DNA of 64,000 nucleotides from Alishewanella tabrizica (GCF_014652375.1 NZ_BMYR01000008.1:124001-188000), one strand, 5' to 3'; counted from the stretch's first letter, positions 18,786 to 27,430 are shown. The notes: generated from the letters alone by a model not told the origin. Translations and numbers: made by a program.

Positions 18786-20069
18786 TTATTTTAATGCTGC
18801 AAAAGCGTAATCAGCCGCGGCAATTGTTTCAGCAATATCTTCATCTGTATGGGCTAATGAAATAAAACCTGCCTCATACGCGGATGGCGCCAAATAAATA
18901 CCTTGTGCTAGCATCAGGTGGAAAAAGCGTTTAAACGCCTCGATATCACAGCGTGTGGCTTGTTGAAAGTTACTTACTCGACCTTCAGTAGTAAAGAACA
19001 TCCCAAACATGCCGCCAACCTGATTAAAACTCACTGGGATACCATGTTTTGCTGCTGCATGCGCCAAGCCTTTTAGTAATTGCGCTGTTTTAGCGGTCAG
19101 CGCCTCATACACGCCTGGTTTACTGATTTCTTGCATTGCGGCTAAGCCAGCTGCCATGGCAATCGGGTTGCCCGACAAGGTACCTGCTTGATATACCGGC
19201 CCTAATGGCGCGATATGTTGCATGATGGCTTTTTTACCGCCAAAAGCGCCTACCGGCATGCCGCCACCAATAATTTTACCCAGCGTGGTTAAATCCGGTG
19301 TCACGCCATAGTACGCTTGTGCGCCACCGAGCGCGACCCGGAAACCTGTCATCACTTCATCAAAAATAAGTACACTACCGTACTCATCGCAGAGTTGGCG
19401 CAGTCCTTCTAAAAAGCCTGGCTCAGGTGGAATGCAGTTCATATTACCGGCAACCGGTTCTACAATAATGCAGGCAATTTGCTCACCTTGCTCGGCGAAA
19501 AGGTGTTGGATTTGGGCTAAATTATTGAATTCGCATGTTAGGGTGTATTTAGCAAAATCGGCTGGTACACCCGGTGAATTAGGGACCCCTAGTGTTAACG
19601 CACCCGAGCCCGCTTTTACCAACAAAGAATCTGCGTGGCCATGATAACAGCCTTCAAACTTCACAATAGTATCACGGCCGGTATACCCGCGCGCCAAGCG
19701 AATTGCGCTCATAGTGGCTTCGGTACCTGAACTTACCATGCGAAGCATTTCCATGCTGGGCACTAATTCGGCAACCTTTTCAGCCATGGTAACTTCTGCT
19801 GGGCAGGGGGCACCGAAACTTAACCCATTTGCGGCTGCCGCGATAACAGCATCACGAATAACGGGGTTGTTATGCCCCAGTAACATTGGACCCCAAGAGC
19901 CGATATAATCAATGTAGCGTTTACCATCTACATCGAATAAATACGCACCCTCGGCCTTTGCTACAAAAAAAGGCTCGCCCCCTACGCTTTTGAATGCACG
20001 AACGGGGGAGTTTACTCCACCTGGGATAGTGTGCTGGGCACGGGCGAATAATTCAGAAGAAATTGACAT
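18786..20069 (-). CDS. hemL: Glutamate-1-semialdehyde 2,1-aminomutase
   Basis: The 427-residue PLP enzyme makes 5-aminolevulinate from glutamate-1-semialdehyde, the committed C5-pathway step to heme. The cofactor lysine is Lys265 in [33 protein letters not shown] (113-127) binds the phosphate, and FDEVMTGFR holds the ring-contacting Asp. Its length matches the family exactly. It starts 17 nt downstream of pyrB on the same strand. hemJ lies on the other side of pyrB, so two heme genes flank pyrB in one leftward run. Confidence 0.97.
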   Translation of the reverse strand: MSISSELFARAQHTIPGGVNSPVRAFKSVGGEPFFVAKAEGAYLFDVDGKRYIDYIGSWGPMLLGHNNPVIRDAVIAAAANGLSFGAPCPAEVTMAEKVAELVPSMEMLRMVSSGTEATMSAIRLARGYTGRDTIVKFEGCYHGHADSLLVKAGSGALTLGVPNSPGVPADFAKYTLTCEFNNLAQIQHLFAEQGEQIACIIVEPVAGNMNCIPPEPGFLEGLRQLCDEYGSVLIFDEVMTGFRVALGGAQAYYGVTPDLTTLGKIIGGGMPVGAFGGKKAIMQHIAPLGPVYQAGTLSGNPIAMAAGLAAMQEISKPGVYEALTAKTAQLLKGLAHAAAKHGIPVSFNQVGGMFGMFFTTEGRVSNFQQATRCDIEAFKRFFHLMLAQGIYLAPSAYEAGFISLAHTDEDIAETIAAADYAFAALK

Positions 20070-20086
20070 TATACTTATCCTGTCAG

Positions 20087-21091
20087 TTATTTATTGGTGT
20101 ACCAAGGTACGGCGCATTCGTAATCCTGTACGAGATCCTCTACCCCTAATGTGAGCGCAAACAATGCCATTCTCACTAAAATACCATTATCCGCTTGGCG
20201 GAAAATGGCAAGGTTCGGATTTAAATTGAGATCATTGTCTAATTCATTTGCTTCTTGCCGTGAATCCCGTGGCAAAGGATGCATGATCACCGTATTAGAT
20301 TTACAGTGCCGCGTGTAAATTTCCTGATTTAACCTAAATTTACCGCGATAGAGATTAGCTTCGGCTTTGGAGGGGAAGCGTTCTTCCTGAATACGCGTTT
20401 GATAGACAATATCGGCGTTAAGATTCCCTTCTAACTTATCGCTAATGGTCAGGCGATGACCGGCGTTATCCAAGGCGGCGATAATCTCGTCGGGCATCGC
20501 CAATTCTTGTGGTGAAATTAAGGTAATTTGTAGGTTTTTATACAAGCTGAGTAGCTTTGATAACGAATGAACGGTACGGCCAAATTTAAGATCACCGACC
20601 ATGGCAATGTGCATGCCATCGATAGTTTGTCCTGAGGCGATTAATTCTTGTTCAATGGTAAAGAGATCTAACAGCGCTTGGGTGGGATGTTCATTCGCAC
20701 CGTCGCCACCATTAAGGACGGGTACTCGACTGCCTTCAGCAAACTCTGCCACCGACCCCGCTTGAGGATGGCGCATGGCAATCACATCACTGTAACTGCT
20801 GATCACCCTGGCTGTATCATATAAGGACTCGCCCTTCGATAAAGCAGACGATTCCATGCCCGTCGTTTCGCGCACTTCGCCCCCAAGTAGATTAAATGCG
20901 CAGCCAAAGCTAACGCGGGTGCGGGTACTAGGTTCAAAAAATAAATTGCCCAAAATGGCGCCGTCGAGCACTTTCGTGCGCTTTTTACGACTAGCATAAG
21001 GGCTCATTTTTCTAGCGATTTCAAAAATATACTGAATGCTGTCACGGTTGAATTGTTTTACCGAGAGAATATGCTGACCTTTAAAGCTCAT
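20087..21091 (-). CDS. pyrB: Aspartate carbamoyltransferase catalytic subunit
   Basis: The 334-residue enzyme condenses carbamoyl phosphate and aspartate in pyrimidine synthesis. [12 protein letters not shown] is the carbamoyl-phosphate loop, [11 protein letters not shown] and [14 protein letters not shown] follow, and the aspartate-domain motif [11 protein letters not shown] is intact. It is longer than E. coli PyrB (311), and no pyrI regulatory gene is adjacent, so allosteric control by PyrI cannot be assumed. I chose ATG 21091; an in-frame GTG at 21103 has no better ribosome site. Confidence 0.93.
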   Translation of the reverse strand: MSFKGQHILSVKQFNRDSIQYIFEIARKMSPYASRKKRTKVLDGAILGNLFFEPSTRTRVSFGCAFNLLGGEVRETTGMESSALSKGESLYDTARVISSYSDVIAMRHPQAGSVAEFAEGSRVPVLNGGDGANEHPTQALLDLFTIEQELIASGQTIDGMHIAMVGDLKFGRTVHSLSKLLSLYKNLQITLISPQELAMPDEIIAALDNAGHRLTISDKLEGNLNADIVYQTRIQEERFPSKAEANLYRGKFRLNQEIYTRHCKSNTVIMHPLPRDSRQEANELDNDLNLNPNLAIFRQADNGILVRMALFALTLGVEDLVQDYECAVPWYTNK

Positions 21092-21159
21092 AGTACGGCT
21101 CACTTAATCGAATAGCGGATGGGGCAGCCTAGCGGCTTGTGCACTGTATTATACGCAAT

Positions 21160-21591
21160 TTATAACGGCTTTAACACGGCCAACAAAATGATGACTAACA
21201 GCACTAACACGGGAACTTCATTAAAAAAACGATAAAACCGTGGGCTATGTTGATTTCGATTATGTTTGAAATCTGCCAGTAATTTAAAACAATACCCATG
21301 ATAGGCATAAAGAAACAGAACTAAGATCAGTTTGTAATGCAGCCAGGTACTGGCAGCAAACCAGACCCGGCCATAGCTCATGATCAGCAGTACGCCAAAC
21401 ACTAACGTGAGTACAGCAAAGGGGGTAACAAAATACAGCAGCCGACGTTCCATTACTTTGAACGTGCTATCACAATCAGGGCTTTGGGTTTCTGCATGGT
21501 ATACAAACAGACGCGGTAAATAAAAAATACCGGCAAACCAAGCCACCATAAAGAACACGTGTAATGCTTTGTAAATTAAAATAAGTGTCAT
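21160..21591 (-). CDS. hemJ: HemJ-type protoporphyrinogen oxidase (CopD-like membrane protein)
   Basis: The 143-residue membrane protein has four predicted helices. The first contains the conserved His in KALHVFFMVAWFAGIFYLPR; HYKLILVLFLYAYHG follows later. HemJ oxidises protoporphyrinogen IX to protoporphyrin IX in heme synthesis in many bacteria that lack HemG and HemY. The start at ATG 21591 overlaps the clcA stop as ATGA, which fixes it over the longer frame to 21636. hemL lies two genes downstream, which fits a heme role. Confidence 0.85.
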   Translation of the reverse strand: MTLILIYKALHVFFMVAWFAGIFYLPRLFVYHAETQSPDCDSTFKVMERRLLYFVTPFAVLTLVFGVLLIMSYGRVWFAASTWLHYKLILVLFLYAYHGYCFKLLADFKHNRNQHSPRFYRFFNEVPVLVLLVIILLAVLKPL

Positions 21592-23291
21592 ATTAAATTG
21601 TTCTGTTTGATTAAAAGTGCGCGTAATTGGTCCCAACGTATAATGCCCAAAGGCACATTAGGATCATCTTGATAAATATATACAATCCCTTCACGTTTAT
21701 CTTCCAGTTCGCCAAGTACTTCGGCCATCGTACATTGCTGAGATAACCCCTTTACCGGAAGATATTGAATGGCACTGTCGCCACTGAGTGATAAGCTAAT
21801 ATCATACTGCGCCAAATAATAGTGCGATGTATTATCCAAGGTACGTTTAATCAATAATTGGCTGGGTGGTTGTAAGGTGGCAAGGTGCTGGCGTACCACC
21901 GCTTCATCAGGGTTATCTAGTAAGTGATAATCTTGGCTTACTACCGCGAGTACCCCAACTTTTTGTAACACGTCATCGGCCGGTGAGAGTTTATACGGCA
22001 GTTGCATAAAATCCAATTGCATTAAAAATATCGATTTATTATTAAAAAACTGCACAGTTGTAACGTAAGCCGTAACGATCACTAACATCGCAGGTAAAAT
22101 GATATGCTGATTAGCCGCTAACTCCAGTACCGCAACCAGTGCGGCTAAGGGCGCATGTAAGGTGGCGGCCATCATGCCCGCCATACCTAATACCGCATAG
22201 GTCCCCGCATTACTGCTGTTATCAACGATAATGGCCGGCACTATCGCCAAGATGGTGCCAAGCACCACACCAATACCAAAAATAGGACCAATGATCCCGC
22301 CGGGTACGCCTAATCCTATCGCAAATAACGTTAAAACCATTTTGCCAAATAGAATAACTAACAAGAGATGGATTTCAGTAGGGCTATTAATAGCAAATTG
22401 AATGGCACCGGTCTCCGCCCCCATCGCATGGGGAATAAAATAGCCCACCGCAGCGGTTACTGCACCGGCTAAGGCAAGGCGTAATAGTAGAGGCCATTTC
22501 TTAAAAATATGCAGTAAGCGCATCATATTGCGGTTAAAAAACCAGGCAACAGCACCAAAAATGATGCCGCATAAAATAAGATAGGGAAAGTGCCAAACGC
22601 TTAAGTTAATAATATCCAACGCCGCCAGTTCGCGATCATGACCAAAGACCCACTGCGTAGCTAATGCCCCGACAACAGAGGCTAACATTACGGGGATAAA
22701 GACATGGATTCGGTATTCACGCAGCACGACCTCCATTACAAAGATCATGGCAGCTAAAGGCGTATTAAAGGACGCAGAAATGCCTGCAGCAATGCCGCAA
22801 CCCGCTAAAATGCGGATACTGTTATAAGGCAATTTTAGGTATCGACCGACGCTACTCGCGCCATAAGCGCCTAAATGCACTGATGGCCCTTCTCTACCCA
22901 CAGAGAAACCACTAGATAATGCTAAAATGCCGCCAAAAAACTGATTTAAGGTGTTTCGAAATGGCATGATGCCATATGCCGTTTTAATCCGATGGATGAC
23001 AAAAGGAATGCCGAGGCGGTAATGACGATAGCCGGTGATCAGAGCAATTAAACCAATGCAGGCTGCGCCACCTAAGGGCAATAACCAGCGAATATCGGCA
23101 TCAATGCTACTAAAATCATCGCTGTGAGTTAAGAAAAAACCTTGTAAGCCTATAATGGCGAGCCGAAAAAGAATTATCAGCAGCGCTGCAATTAAGCCGC
23201 CTAGCATTCCCAGCAAACAAAGCTGCAATGAGGTTTGCGGTAATGCTAACCGTCGTTGTAATGACGGTAAATAAGCCTGCCAACGTTGCAT
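21588..23291 (-). CDS. clcA: CLC-family chloride transport protein with C-terminal CBS-like region
   Basis: The 567-residue protein has a CLC membrane core (about 20-420) and a cytoplasmic CBS-like tail. GREGPSVHLGA keeps the gating glutamate (Glu134). The GSGIP loop is replaced by YRLGIP (91-96), so the usual central Ser is Leu93. The intracellular proton glutamate (E203 in E. coli ClcA) aligns with Val188 in VMEVVLRE. Both changes point away from a classical 2Cl-/H+ exchanger. In E. coli clcA also lies between hemL and erpA, so the locus is conserved. Gene symbol by position and family only. Confidence 0.85.
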   Translation of the reverse strand: MQRWQAYLPSLQRRLALPQTSLQLCLLGMLGGLIAALLIILFRLAIIGLQGFFLTHSDDFSSIDADIRWLLPLGGAACIGLIALITGYRHYRLGIPFVIHRIKTAYGIMPFRNTLNQFFGGILALSSGFSVGREGPSVHLGAYGASSVGRYLKLPYNSIRILAGCGIAAGISASFNTPLAAMIFVMEVVLREYRIHVFIPVMLASVVGALATQWVFGHDRELAALDIINLSVWHFPYLILCGIIFGAVAWFFNRNMMRLLHIFKKWPLLLRLALAGAVTAAVGYFIPHAMGAETGAIQFAINSPTEIHLLLVILFGKMVLTLFAIGLGVPGGIIGPIFGIGVVLGTILAIVPAIIVDNSSNAGTYAVLGMAGMMAATLHAPLAALVAVLELAANQHIILPAMLVIVTAYVTTVQFFNNKSIFLMQLDFMQLPYKLSPADDVLQKVGVLAVVSQDYHLLDNPDEAVVRQHLATLQPPSQLLIKRTLDNTSHYYLAQYDISLSLSGDSAIQYLPVKGLSQQCTMAEVLGELEDKREGIVYIYQDDPNVPLGIIRWDQLRALLIKQNNLI

Positions 23292-23437
23292 AAAAGCCCT
23301 AAATCCCTAGCGCCAAGGAAGATAACCTTAGTTTATCATAGGCTGCTTCACCTGTGTGTCACATTGTATAGTTCTGGTGTGTGATGAGTGTGGCGCAGCG
23401 CTATTGTCGTTGCTTCAAGTATGGCTGATTCGGGGAA

Positions 23438-23462
23438 ATACTTGAATAAATTAGTCAGGTAT
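23438..23462 (+). promoter_or_regulatory. Near-consensus type 1 IscR binding site at the erpA promoter
   Basis: These 25 bases match the type 1 IscR consensus (ATASYYGACTR-WWWY-AGTCRRSTAT) at 24 positions. The single mismatch is A instead of C at position 9. The site overlaps the -35 hexamer of the likely erpA promoter, where [2Fe-2S]-IscR would block transcription. IscR control of erpA is established in E. coli; transfer to this organism is inference. Confidence 0.8.
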
Positions 23463-23470
23463 TAGATAAT
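23442..23470 (+). promoter_or_regulatory. Probable sigma-70 promoter of erpA
   Basis: TTGAAT (23442-23447) and GATAAT (23465-23470) are separated by 17 bp, the optimal spacing. They lie about 30 nt upstream of the erpA ATG and within or next to the IscR site. Confidence 0.65.
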
Positions 23471-23501
23471 CAAAAGCGTTTTTACGCTGGTTGGAGTTAT
23501 C

Positions 23502-23843
23502 ATGTCTGAAGTACAGATCCCATTAGAGTTTTCTGATGCCGCAGCACGTAAAGTGGCTGCTTTAGTAAGTGAAGAAGAAAACCCTGAACTTAAATTACGG
23601 GTATATATTACCGGGGGTGGCTGTTCAGGCTTTCAATACGGCTTTACCTTTGATGAAAAAGTAAACGTAGGTGATTTTTTAATTGAAAAGCAAGGGGTTG
23701 CAATGGTTGTAGATCCCATGAGCTTACAATACTTGATGGGTGGGGTGGTAGATTACACCGAGGGCCTTCAAGGCAGCCGTTTTACGGTGCAAAATCCCAA
23801 TGCAACCACTACCTGTGGCTGCGGTTCTTCTTTTTCGGTGTAA
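23502..23843 (+). CDS. erpA: Iron-sulfur cluster insertion protein ErpA
   Basis: The 113-residue A-type carrier delivers [4Fe-4S] clusters to targets such as IspG/IspH. The three conserved cysteines are present, one in [11 protein letters not shown] and two in the C-terminal TTCGCGSSF. Length and the conserved YLMGGVVDY region match ErpA rather than IscA (about 107) or SufA. A TTGGAG ribosome site precedes the ATG. It is divergent from clcA, and its promoter carries an IscR site, consistent with iron-sulfur status control. Confidence 0.97.
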   Translation: MSEVQIPLEFSDAAARKVAALVSEEENPELKLRVYITGGGCSGFQYGFTFDEKVNVGDFLIEKQGVAMVVDPMSLQYLMGGVVDYTEGLQGSRFTVQNPNATTTCGCGSSFSV

Positions 23844-23875
23844 CACTTAACCTATTACACCGTGCTTGCTGGTTC

Positions 23876-23910
23876 TAATGCTAACATTGCTGTTTACAAT
23901 GTTAGCATTA
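23876..23910. repeat. Strong 14-bp stem-loop downstream of erpA
   Basis: TAATGCTAACATTG (23876-23889) and CAATGTTAGCATTA (23897-23910) form a perfect 14-bp stem with a 7-nt loop, 32 nt after the erpA stop. The bases after it are CTCTCTCTAC rather than a T-run. It may stop transcription inefficiently or protect the erpA mRNA 3' end. It also lies downstream of the small leftward gene that ends at 23974. Confidence 0.6.
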
Positions 23911-23973
23911 CTCTCTCTACTTACTACACGACCTCTATTATATATAGCGACGCGCGGTTTGTGCGCTTGCACA

Positions 23974-24147
23974 TCACATATTGGTGAGCAAAAGCAATAC
24001 CCATAATACCAACGCTAACACACCATTAAAGATCCCAATATAAATAAAGCCTCGTCGGCCTTGTTTTAACGGTATTTGATAATGACGCAAAAATAAGAAC
24101 CAGCCTAGGCACATTAATACAGGCAATAAAAATAATAATCTAATCAT
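23974..24147 (-). CDS. Small two-helix membrane protein, 57 residues, unknown function
   Basis: I do not recognise this protein. ATG at 24147 is preceded by GAGG five nt upstream, a good ribosome site, and the frame runs 57 codons to TGA at 23974. The protein has two hydrophobic helices: residues about 2-20 (IRLLFLLPVLMCLGWFLFL) and about 34-55 (FIYIGIFNGVLALVLWVLLL). They are joined by a basic loop (RHYQIPLKQGRRG), which would place the loop in the cytoplasm. It lies alone between erpA and the XRE gene. The clean start, helix pattern and positive-inside loop argue for a real gene. Confidence 0.6.
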   Translation of the reverse strand: MIRLLFLLPVLMCLGWFLFLRHYQIPLKQGRRGFIYIGIFNGVLALVLWVLLLLTNM

Positions 24148-24394
24148 GTATTCCTCATTTTTGCGTAACGTTATTTACACGCTCTAGATATATTAAAACT
24201 GCTAACGTGATAGCGCAGCGTTAAGCTCACTGGTTTTACGTTTTTTATCGTGTCTAGCTGTACGCTCATCGCAACCTATGATATTAATTAAGTACCAAAA
24301 AACTGATGTTCAACAGGATAACCTCAGACAATTAATGCAGGGAGCAGTGTAATCATAAAAAATAAAAGCGTAACACGCTGGGAGAAGAAAAAAT

Positions 24395-24637
24395 ATGAAA
24401 GGTACAAAAAGTGTTGTTTCAGACGAAAATAAACGGTTGTGTGTTTGGTTAAAACGCCAACGTCAAGAAAAAGGCCACACTATGCGCAGTTTATCAGAGC
24501 TTTTGGGTACTCCTCACTCGTTTATCGGTAAAGTGGAAAACCAAGAGCGCAGATTAGATGTGGTTGAGTTTGTCAGATATTGCCAAGCCTTAGAGGTAGA
24601 TCCAGCAGAAGGATTACGTCAAGTTTTAAGTCTGTAA
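24395..24637 (+). CDS. Small XRE-family helix-turn-helix regulator
   Basis: The 80-residue protein consists almost entirely of one Cro/CI-type HTH domain: LKRQRQEKGHTMRSLSELLG is helices 1-2, then TPHSFIGKVENQERRLDVVEF with the recognition helix and the typical I-x-K-x-E-N core, then two short helices. There is no effector domain. GGAGA lies upstream of the ATG and a clear terminator follows, so it is a single-gene unit. The target is unknown. Its neighbours give no partner toxin or restriction enzyme, so a toxin-antitoxin role is not supported. Confidence 0.85.
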   Translation: MKGTKSVVSDENKRLCVWLKRQRQEKGHTMRSLSELLGTPHSFIGKVENQERRLDVVEFVRYCQALEVDPAEGLRQVLSL

Positions 24638-24668
24638 CATTTCTCTCGTTATCACCTGTTTTGACATC

Positions 24669-24694
24669 AAAGCCGCATTTACGCGGCTTTTTTA
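24669..24694 (+). terminator. Rho-independent terminator after the XRE gene
   Basis: AAAGCCGC (24669-24676), a six-nt loop and GCGGCTTT (24683-24690) are followed by a further T-run, 31 nt after the stop codon. Confidence 0.85.
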
Positions 24695-24786
24695 TTAATC
24701 TTTTCGTTATACCATTAAGGTAACTACTTGACCTCTGTTGACAGCCCGTTAAGCTAGACCAAATTTATTTATGGTAAGGTTCCTCA

Positions 24787-26154
24787 TTGACGTTGCTAAA
24801 CACCTGGATAACCTCTTTACGCATTTATTATCAACGGCGCGTATTGATCATTTTTTTGTTGGGATTCTCAAGTGGTTTACCCATGGTTTTGGTGTTTGGA
24901 ACTTTGTCGTTTTGGCTGCGTGAGGCCGGCGTATCGCGTGCTGAAATTGGTTACTTTAGTTGGGTTGTATTAGCTTACAGTGTGAAATGGATGTGGTCAC
25001 CCTTAGCCGATCGCTTACAGATCCCTTGGTTATATCGTTTACTTGGTCGAAGACGAAGTTGGTTGTTATTATCGCAAGCTGCCGTGATGTTGGGCATCTT
25101 AGGTATTTCTTATTCCGATCCGCAGCAAGATTTAGCTTTAATGGCGTTGTTTGCCGTGATCCTCGCGTTTGCATCGGCTACGCAAGATATAAGCGTAGAT
25201 GCCTTTCGCATAGAAAGTGCGCCTGAGCAGATGCAGGCTGCGCTAGCTGCTGCGTATTTATTGGGTTATCGGCTTGCGATGATTTTAGCCTCGGCAGGTA
25301 CGCTGTGGCTAGCGGCGTTGTTTGCTACCAGCCCAGATTATCAGCTAGCCAGTTGGCAACACGCATACAGTGTGATGGCTCTTTGTATGTTGCCGTGCAT
25401 TATTACCACGTTACTTTGCCAAGAACCCGTCAATACCCTGCTTAGCGCTAACACCTCAACGGGTAAACCTTGGCAGCGATTTGTCAGCTGGTTAAAGTTA
25501 GCTATTGTGGCGCCGTTTGTAGATTTTTTTCAGCGGTATCGTTGGCAAGCCCTGGTGATCCTGGCATTGATTGCCTGTTACCGCATGAGTGATGTGGTTA
25601 TGGGGGTGATGGCTAACGCGTTTTATGTAGATATGGGTTTTAGTAAAGAAGAAGTGGCAAGTATTTCCAAAGTATTCGGCGTTATTATGACACTCGTTGG
25701 GGCGGCCCTAGGTGGTGTGTTATTGAATCGGTTTGGCACGTTGAAAATTTTATTTTTAGGGGCAGTGCTTAGTGCGGTAACCAATTTATTGTTCTCGTTA
25801 CTGAGTGTTATTGGTCATGATGTATTTTGGCTAACCGTGGTGATCTCCGCCGATAATCTTAGTGCCGGTATCGCTACCAGTGCGTTTATTGCCTATTTAT
25901 CGTCGTTGGTCAATTTGGCTTACACTGCAACGCAGTATGCCGTGTTCAGCTCGTTAATGTTATTGCTACCAAAATTTATTGGTGGATTTTCAGGAGAATG
26001 GGTTGAAAGTATGGGGTATAGCCAATTTTTCATGGTAACGGCGCTATCTGGCATACCCGCGCTAATACTGATTGTCATAATTGGGTATTGTAAAATGATC
26101 CCATCTGACAACGTGCTAGATAACGATGAACTCAGCCGACGTGAAACGCCTTAA
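24787..26154 (+). CDS. ampG: AmpG-family muropeptide MFS transporter
   Basis: The 455-residue protein has about twelve to fourteen membrane helices. AmpG landmarks are LLGFSSGLPMVLVFGTLSFW, GRRRSWLLLSQ and the helix with ATQDISVDAFR. The family imports anhydro-muropeptides from the periplasm for cell-wall recycling; sugar-phosphate MFS proteins are less similar in these motifs. The start is TTG at 24787, with AAGG about seven nt upstream. In E. coli ampG, yajG and bolA are neighbours, and all three occur within 5 kb here, which supports the call. Confidence 0.85.
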   Translation: MTLLNTWITSLRIYYQRRVLIIFLLGFSSGLPMVLVFGTLSFWLREAGVSRAEIGYFSWVVLAYSVKWMWSPLADRLQIPWLYRLLGRRRSWLLLSQAAVMLGILGISYSDPQQDLALMALFAVILAFASATQDISVDAFRIESAPEQMQAALAAAYLLGYRLAMILASAGTLWLAALFATSPDYQLASWQHAYSVMALCMLPCIITTLLCQEPVNTLLSANTSTGKPWQRFVSWLKLAIVAPFVDFFQRYRWQALVILALIACYRMSDVVMGVMANAFYVDMGFSKEEVASISKVFGVIMTLVGAALGGVLLNRFGTLKILFLGAVLSAVTNLLFSLLSVIGHDVFWLTVVISADNLSAGIATSAFIAYLSSLVNLAYTATQYAVFSSLMLLLPKFIGGFSGEWVESMGYSQFFMVTALSGIPALILIVIIGYCKMIPSDNVLDNDELSRRETP

Positions 26155-26198
26155 AAATAGATAAAGTGGCAAACAAGCACCATTATTACTTGCGTGAG

Positions 26199-26519
26199 CT
26201 AAGGGCGCAGGCCCACGCAGTTTTGCGGACAGTGGCCTTTACCCACCAGAAACCCTAAGCAATGTTGTAAGTTACGCTTGAGCTTTTTATTCTGTCGTAA
26301 TTGCTGTTCTGGCCAGTACTCCAATTGATGCAACAGATGCCAGAAGACTTTTTCAGAATAACTAGGAGGCGTTACGGGTTTATGGCTTAAGGCTGCCCAT
26401 TCTTCCAACGTATCCCATATAAATAGATGCAATTCACGATGTGGTAATTGCCCGCGTAAAAACCGTGAGGCATAAAACACTAATTGCTGTGACTTGTCGT
26501 CAATAAAGGTCGTGATCAT
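26199..26519 (-). CDS. Conserved-looking hypothetical protein, 106 residues
   Basis: I do not recognise the family. The protein is soluble, with no signal peptide or membrane segment. It is rich in Leu, His, Gln and Trp, and predicted largely helical; the FIWDTLEEWAALSH and VFWHLLHQLEYWP stretches look like amphipathic helices. Two cysteines sit near the C-terminus (GHCPQNCVG). The ATG at 26519 has TGGAG six nt upstream, which argues for a real gene. It converges on ampG (44-nt gap) and is followed upstream by a 319-nt intergenic stretch, so it probably has its own promoter. Confidence 0.65.
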   Translation of the reverse strand: MITTFIDDKSQQLVFYASRFLRGQLPHRELHLFIWDTLEEWAALSHKPVTPPSYSEKVFWHLLHQLEYWPEQQLRQNKKLKRNLQHCLGFLVGKGHCPQNCVGLRP

Positions 26520-26838
26520 GTTTTACTCCAAGCAAAGATACGTGGCAGTTATAACGGTAACGATGTAGTACCCTTTACCAAGATTATCGTGCTGCCTGTT
26601 CTTAATCATCACGCCACGGAATGTGAGACAAGGTGGCGCCTTGAATCTACTGAGATAGCGGCTTGAATCTATCTCAATAGAAACTTACCCAATTTGCGTA
26701 AAGTATAGTCGTTGTCAGGAAGAAGTGAGTTGTTGCGAACAAATTTTATTTACATTCGCCCCTGCGAATCGCAAGGGCAAATTTCGAAGCTGATCTAGTT
26801 AGATCGTAAGGATGGAAGGCAAAGGAATAGAATGAGGG
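26520..26838. other. 319-nt intergenic stretch with two hairpins, no gene seen
   Basis: This stretch lies between the 106-residue gene and the cyclophilin gene, both leftward. It holds a 12-bp imperfect stem (26647-26680) and a GC-rich stem, GCCC-C-TGCG paired with CGCA-A-GGGC (26758-26778). No convincing reading frame with a ribosome site is visible. It presumably contains the promoter of the leftward 106-residue gene and the 3' end of the cyclophilin transcript. Confidence 0.5.
26647..26680. repeat. Stem-loop in the 26.6-kb intergenic region
   Basis: CTACTGAGATAG (26647-26658) pairs with CTATCTCAATAG (26669-26680) over 12 positions with one wobble; the loop is 10 nt. No T-run follows. Confidence 0.4.
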
Positions 26839-27420
26839 TTATTCTTGGGGTAACAGAATGACCATTTTTAATATAACCTGCTCCACTGGTACATCTGGCC
26901 ACCCCAGTTGTTCAGATACCGCGGTTTCGCGTTGTTGAATTTTATCAAGTACTTCCATACCGGAAACCACTTGACCAAAAACGGCATAACCCCAACGGCT
27001 ACCGGGATCCAAACTGGTATTATCATTTAGGTTAAAATAAAATTGGCTATCAGCACTATGCGGATCCGTTTGTCTCGCCATGGCAATACTGCCAAGTTGA
27101 TTTTTTAACCCATTACCTGATTCATTAAAAATGGGCTTCAAGGTTTCAATGGCTTTGTAATCGGGGAGGTAACCGCCGCCTTGTAACACAAATTCAGGAA
27201 TTAGCCGATGAAAAACGGTATTGTTATACGCATTTTTTTTTACGTAGCTAAGAAAATTATTAACCGTAATGGGTGCTCGACTGCGATCCAGTTCCACTAC
27301 GATTTCGCCTTCGGAGGTTATAAATTTAACCTTTGGGAATAAGTTATCTGGTTGCATAAATTGGCCCGCGTGTAAGGCCGTGCTGCAAAACAGCAGCAAA
27401 CTTACTAAAAATACCTTCAT
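26839..27420 (-). CDS. Periplasmic cyclophilin-type peptidyl-prolyl isomerase
   Basis: The 193-residue protein has a Sec signal peptide (MKVFLVSLLLFCSTALHA, cleavage about 18/19) followed by one cyclophilin domain. That domain has TVFHRLIPEFVLQGGG, IAMARQTDPHSADSQFYFNL and WGYAVFGQVVSGMEVLDKI; the catalytic Arg (HR) and the Gln of LQGG are present. It would catalyse proline isomerisation during periplasmic protein folding. It resembles PpiA more than cytosolic PpiB because of the signal peptide. It begins 10 nt after the yajG stop, so the two are probably co-transcribed. Confidence 0.88.
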   Translation of the reverse strand: MKVFLVSLLLFCSTALHAGQFMQPDNLFPKVKFITSEGEIVVELDRSRAPITVNNFLSYVKKNAYNNTVFHRLIPEFVLQGGGYLPDYKAIETLKPIFNESGNGLKNQLGSIAMARQTDPHSADSQFYFNLNDNTSLDPGSRWGYAVFGQVVSGMEVLDKIQQRETAVSEQLGWPDVPVEQVILKMVILLPQE

Positions 27421-27430
27421 AGTTCCCTCG

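Noticed and set aside
24395-24637. Toxin-antitoxin system around the XRE gene
   Set aside because: No toxin-like partner frame lies next to it, and a terminator separates it from ampG.
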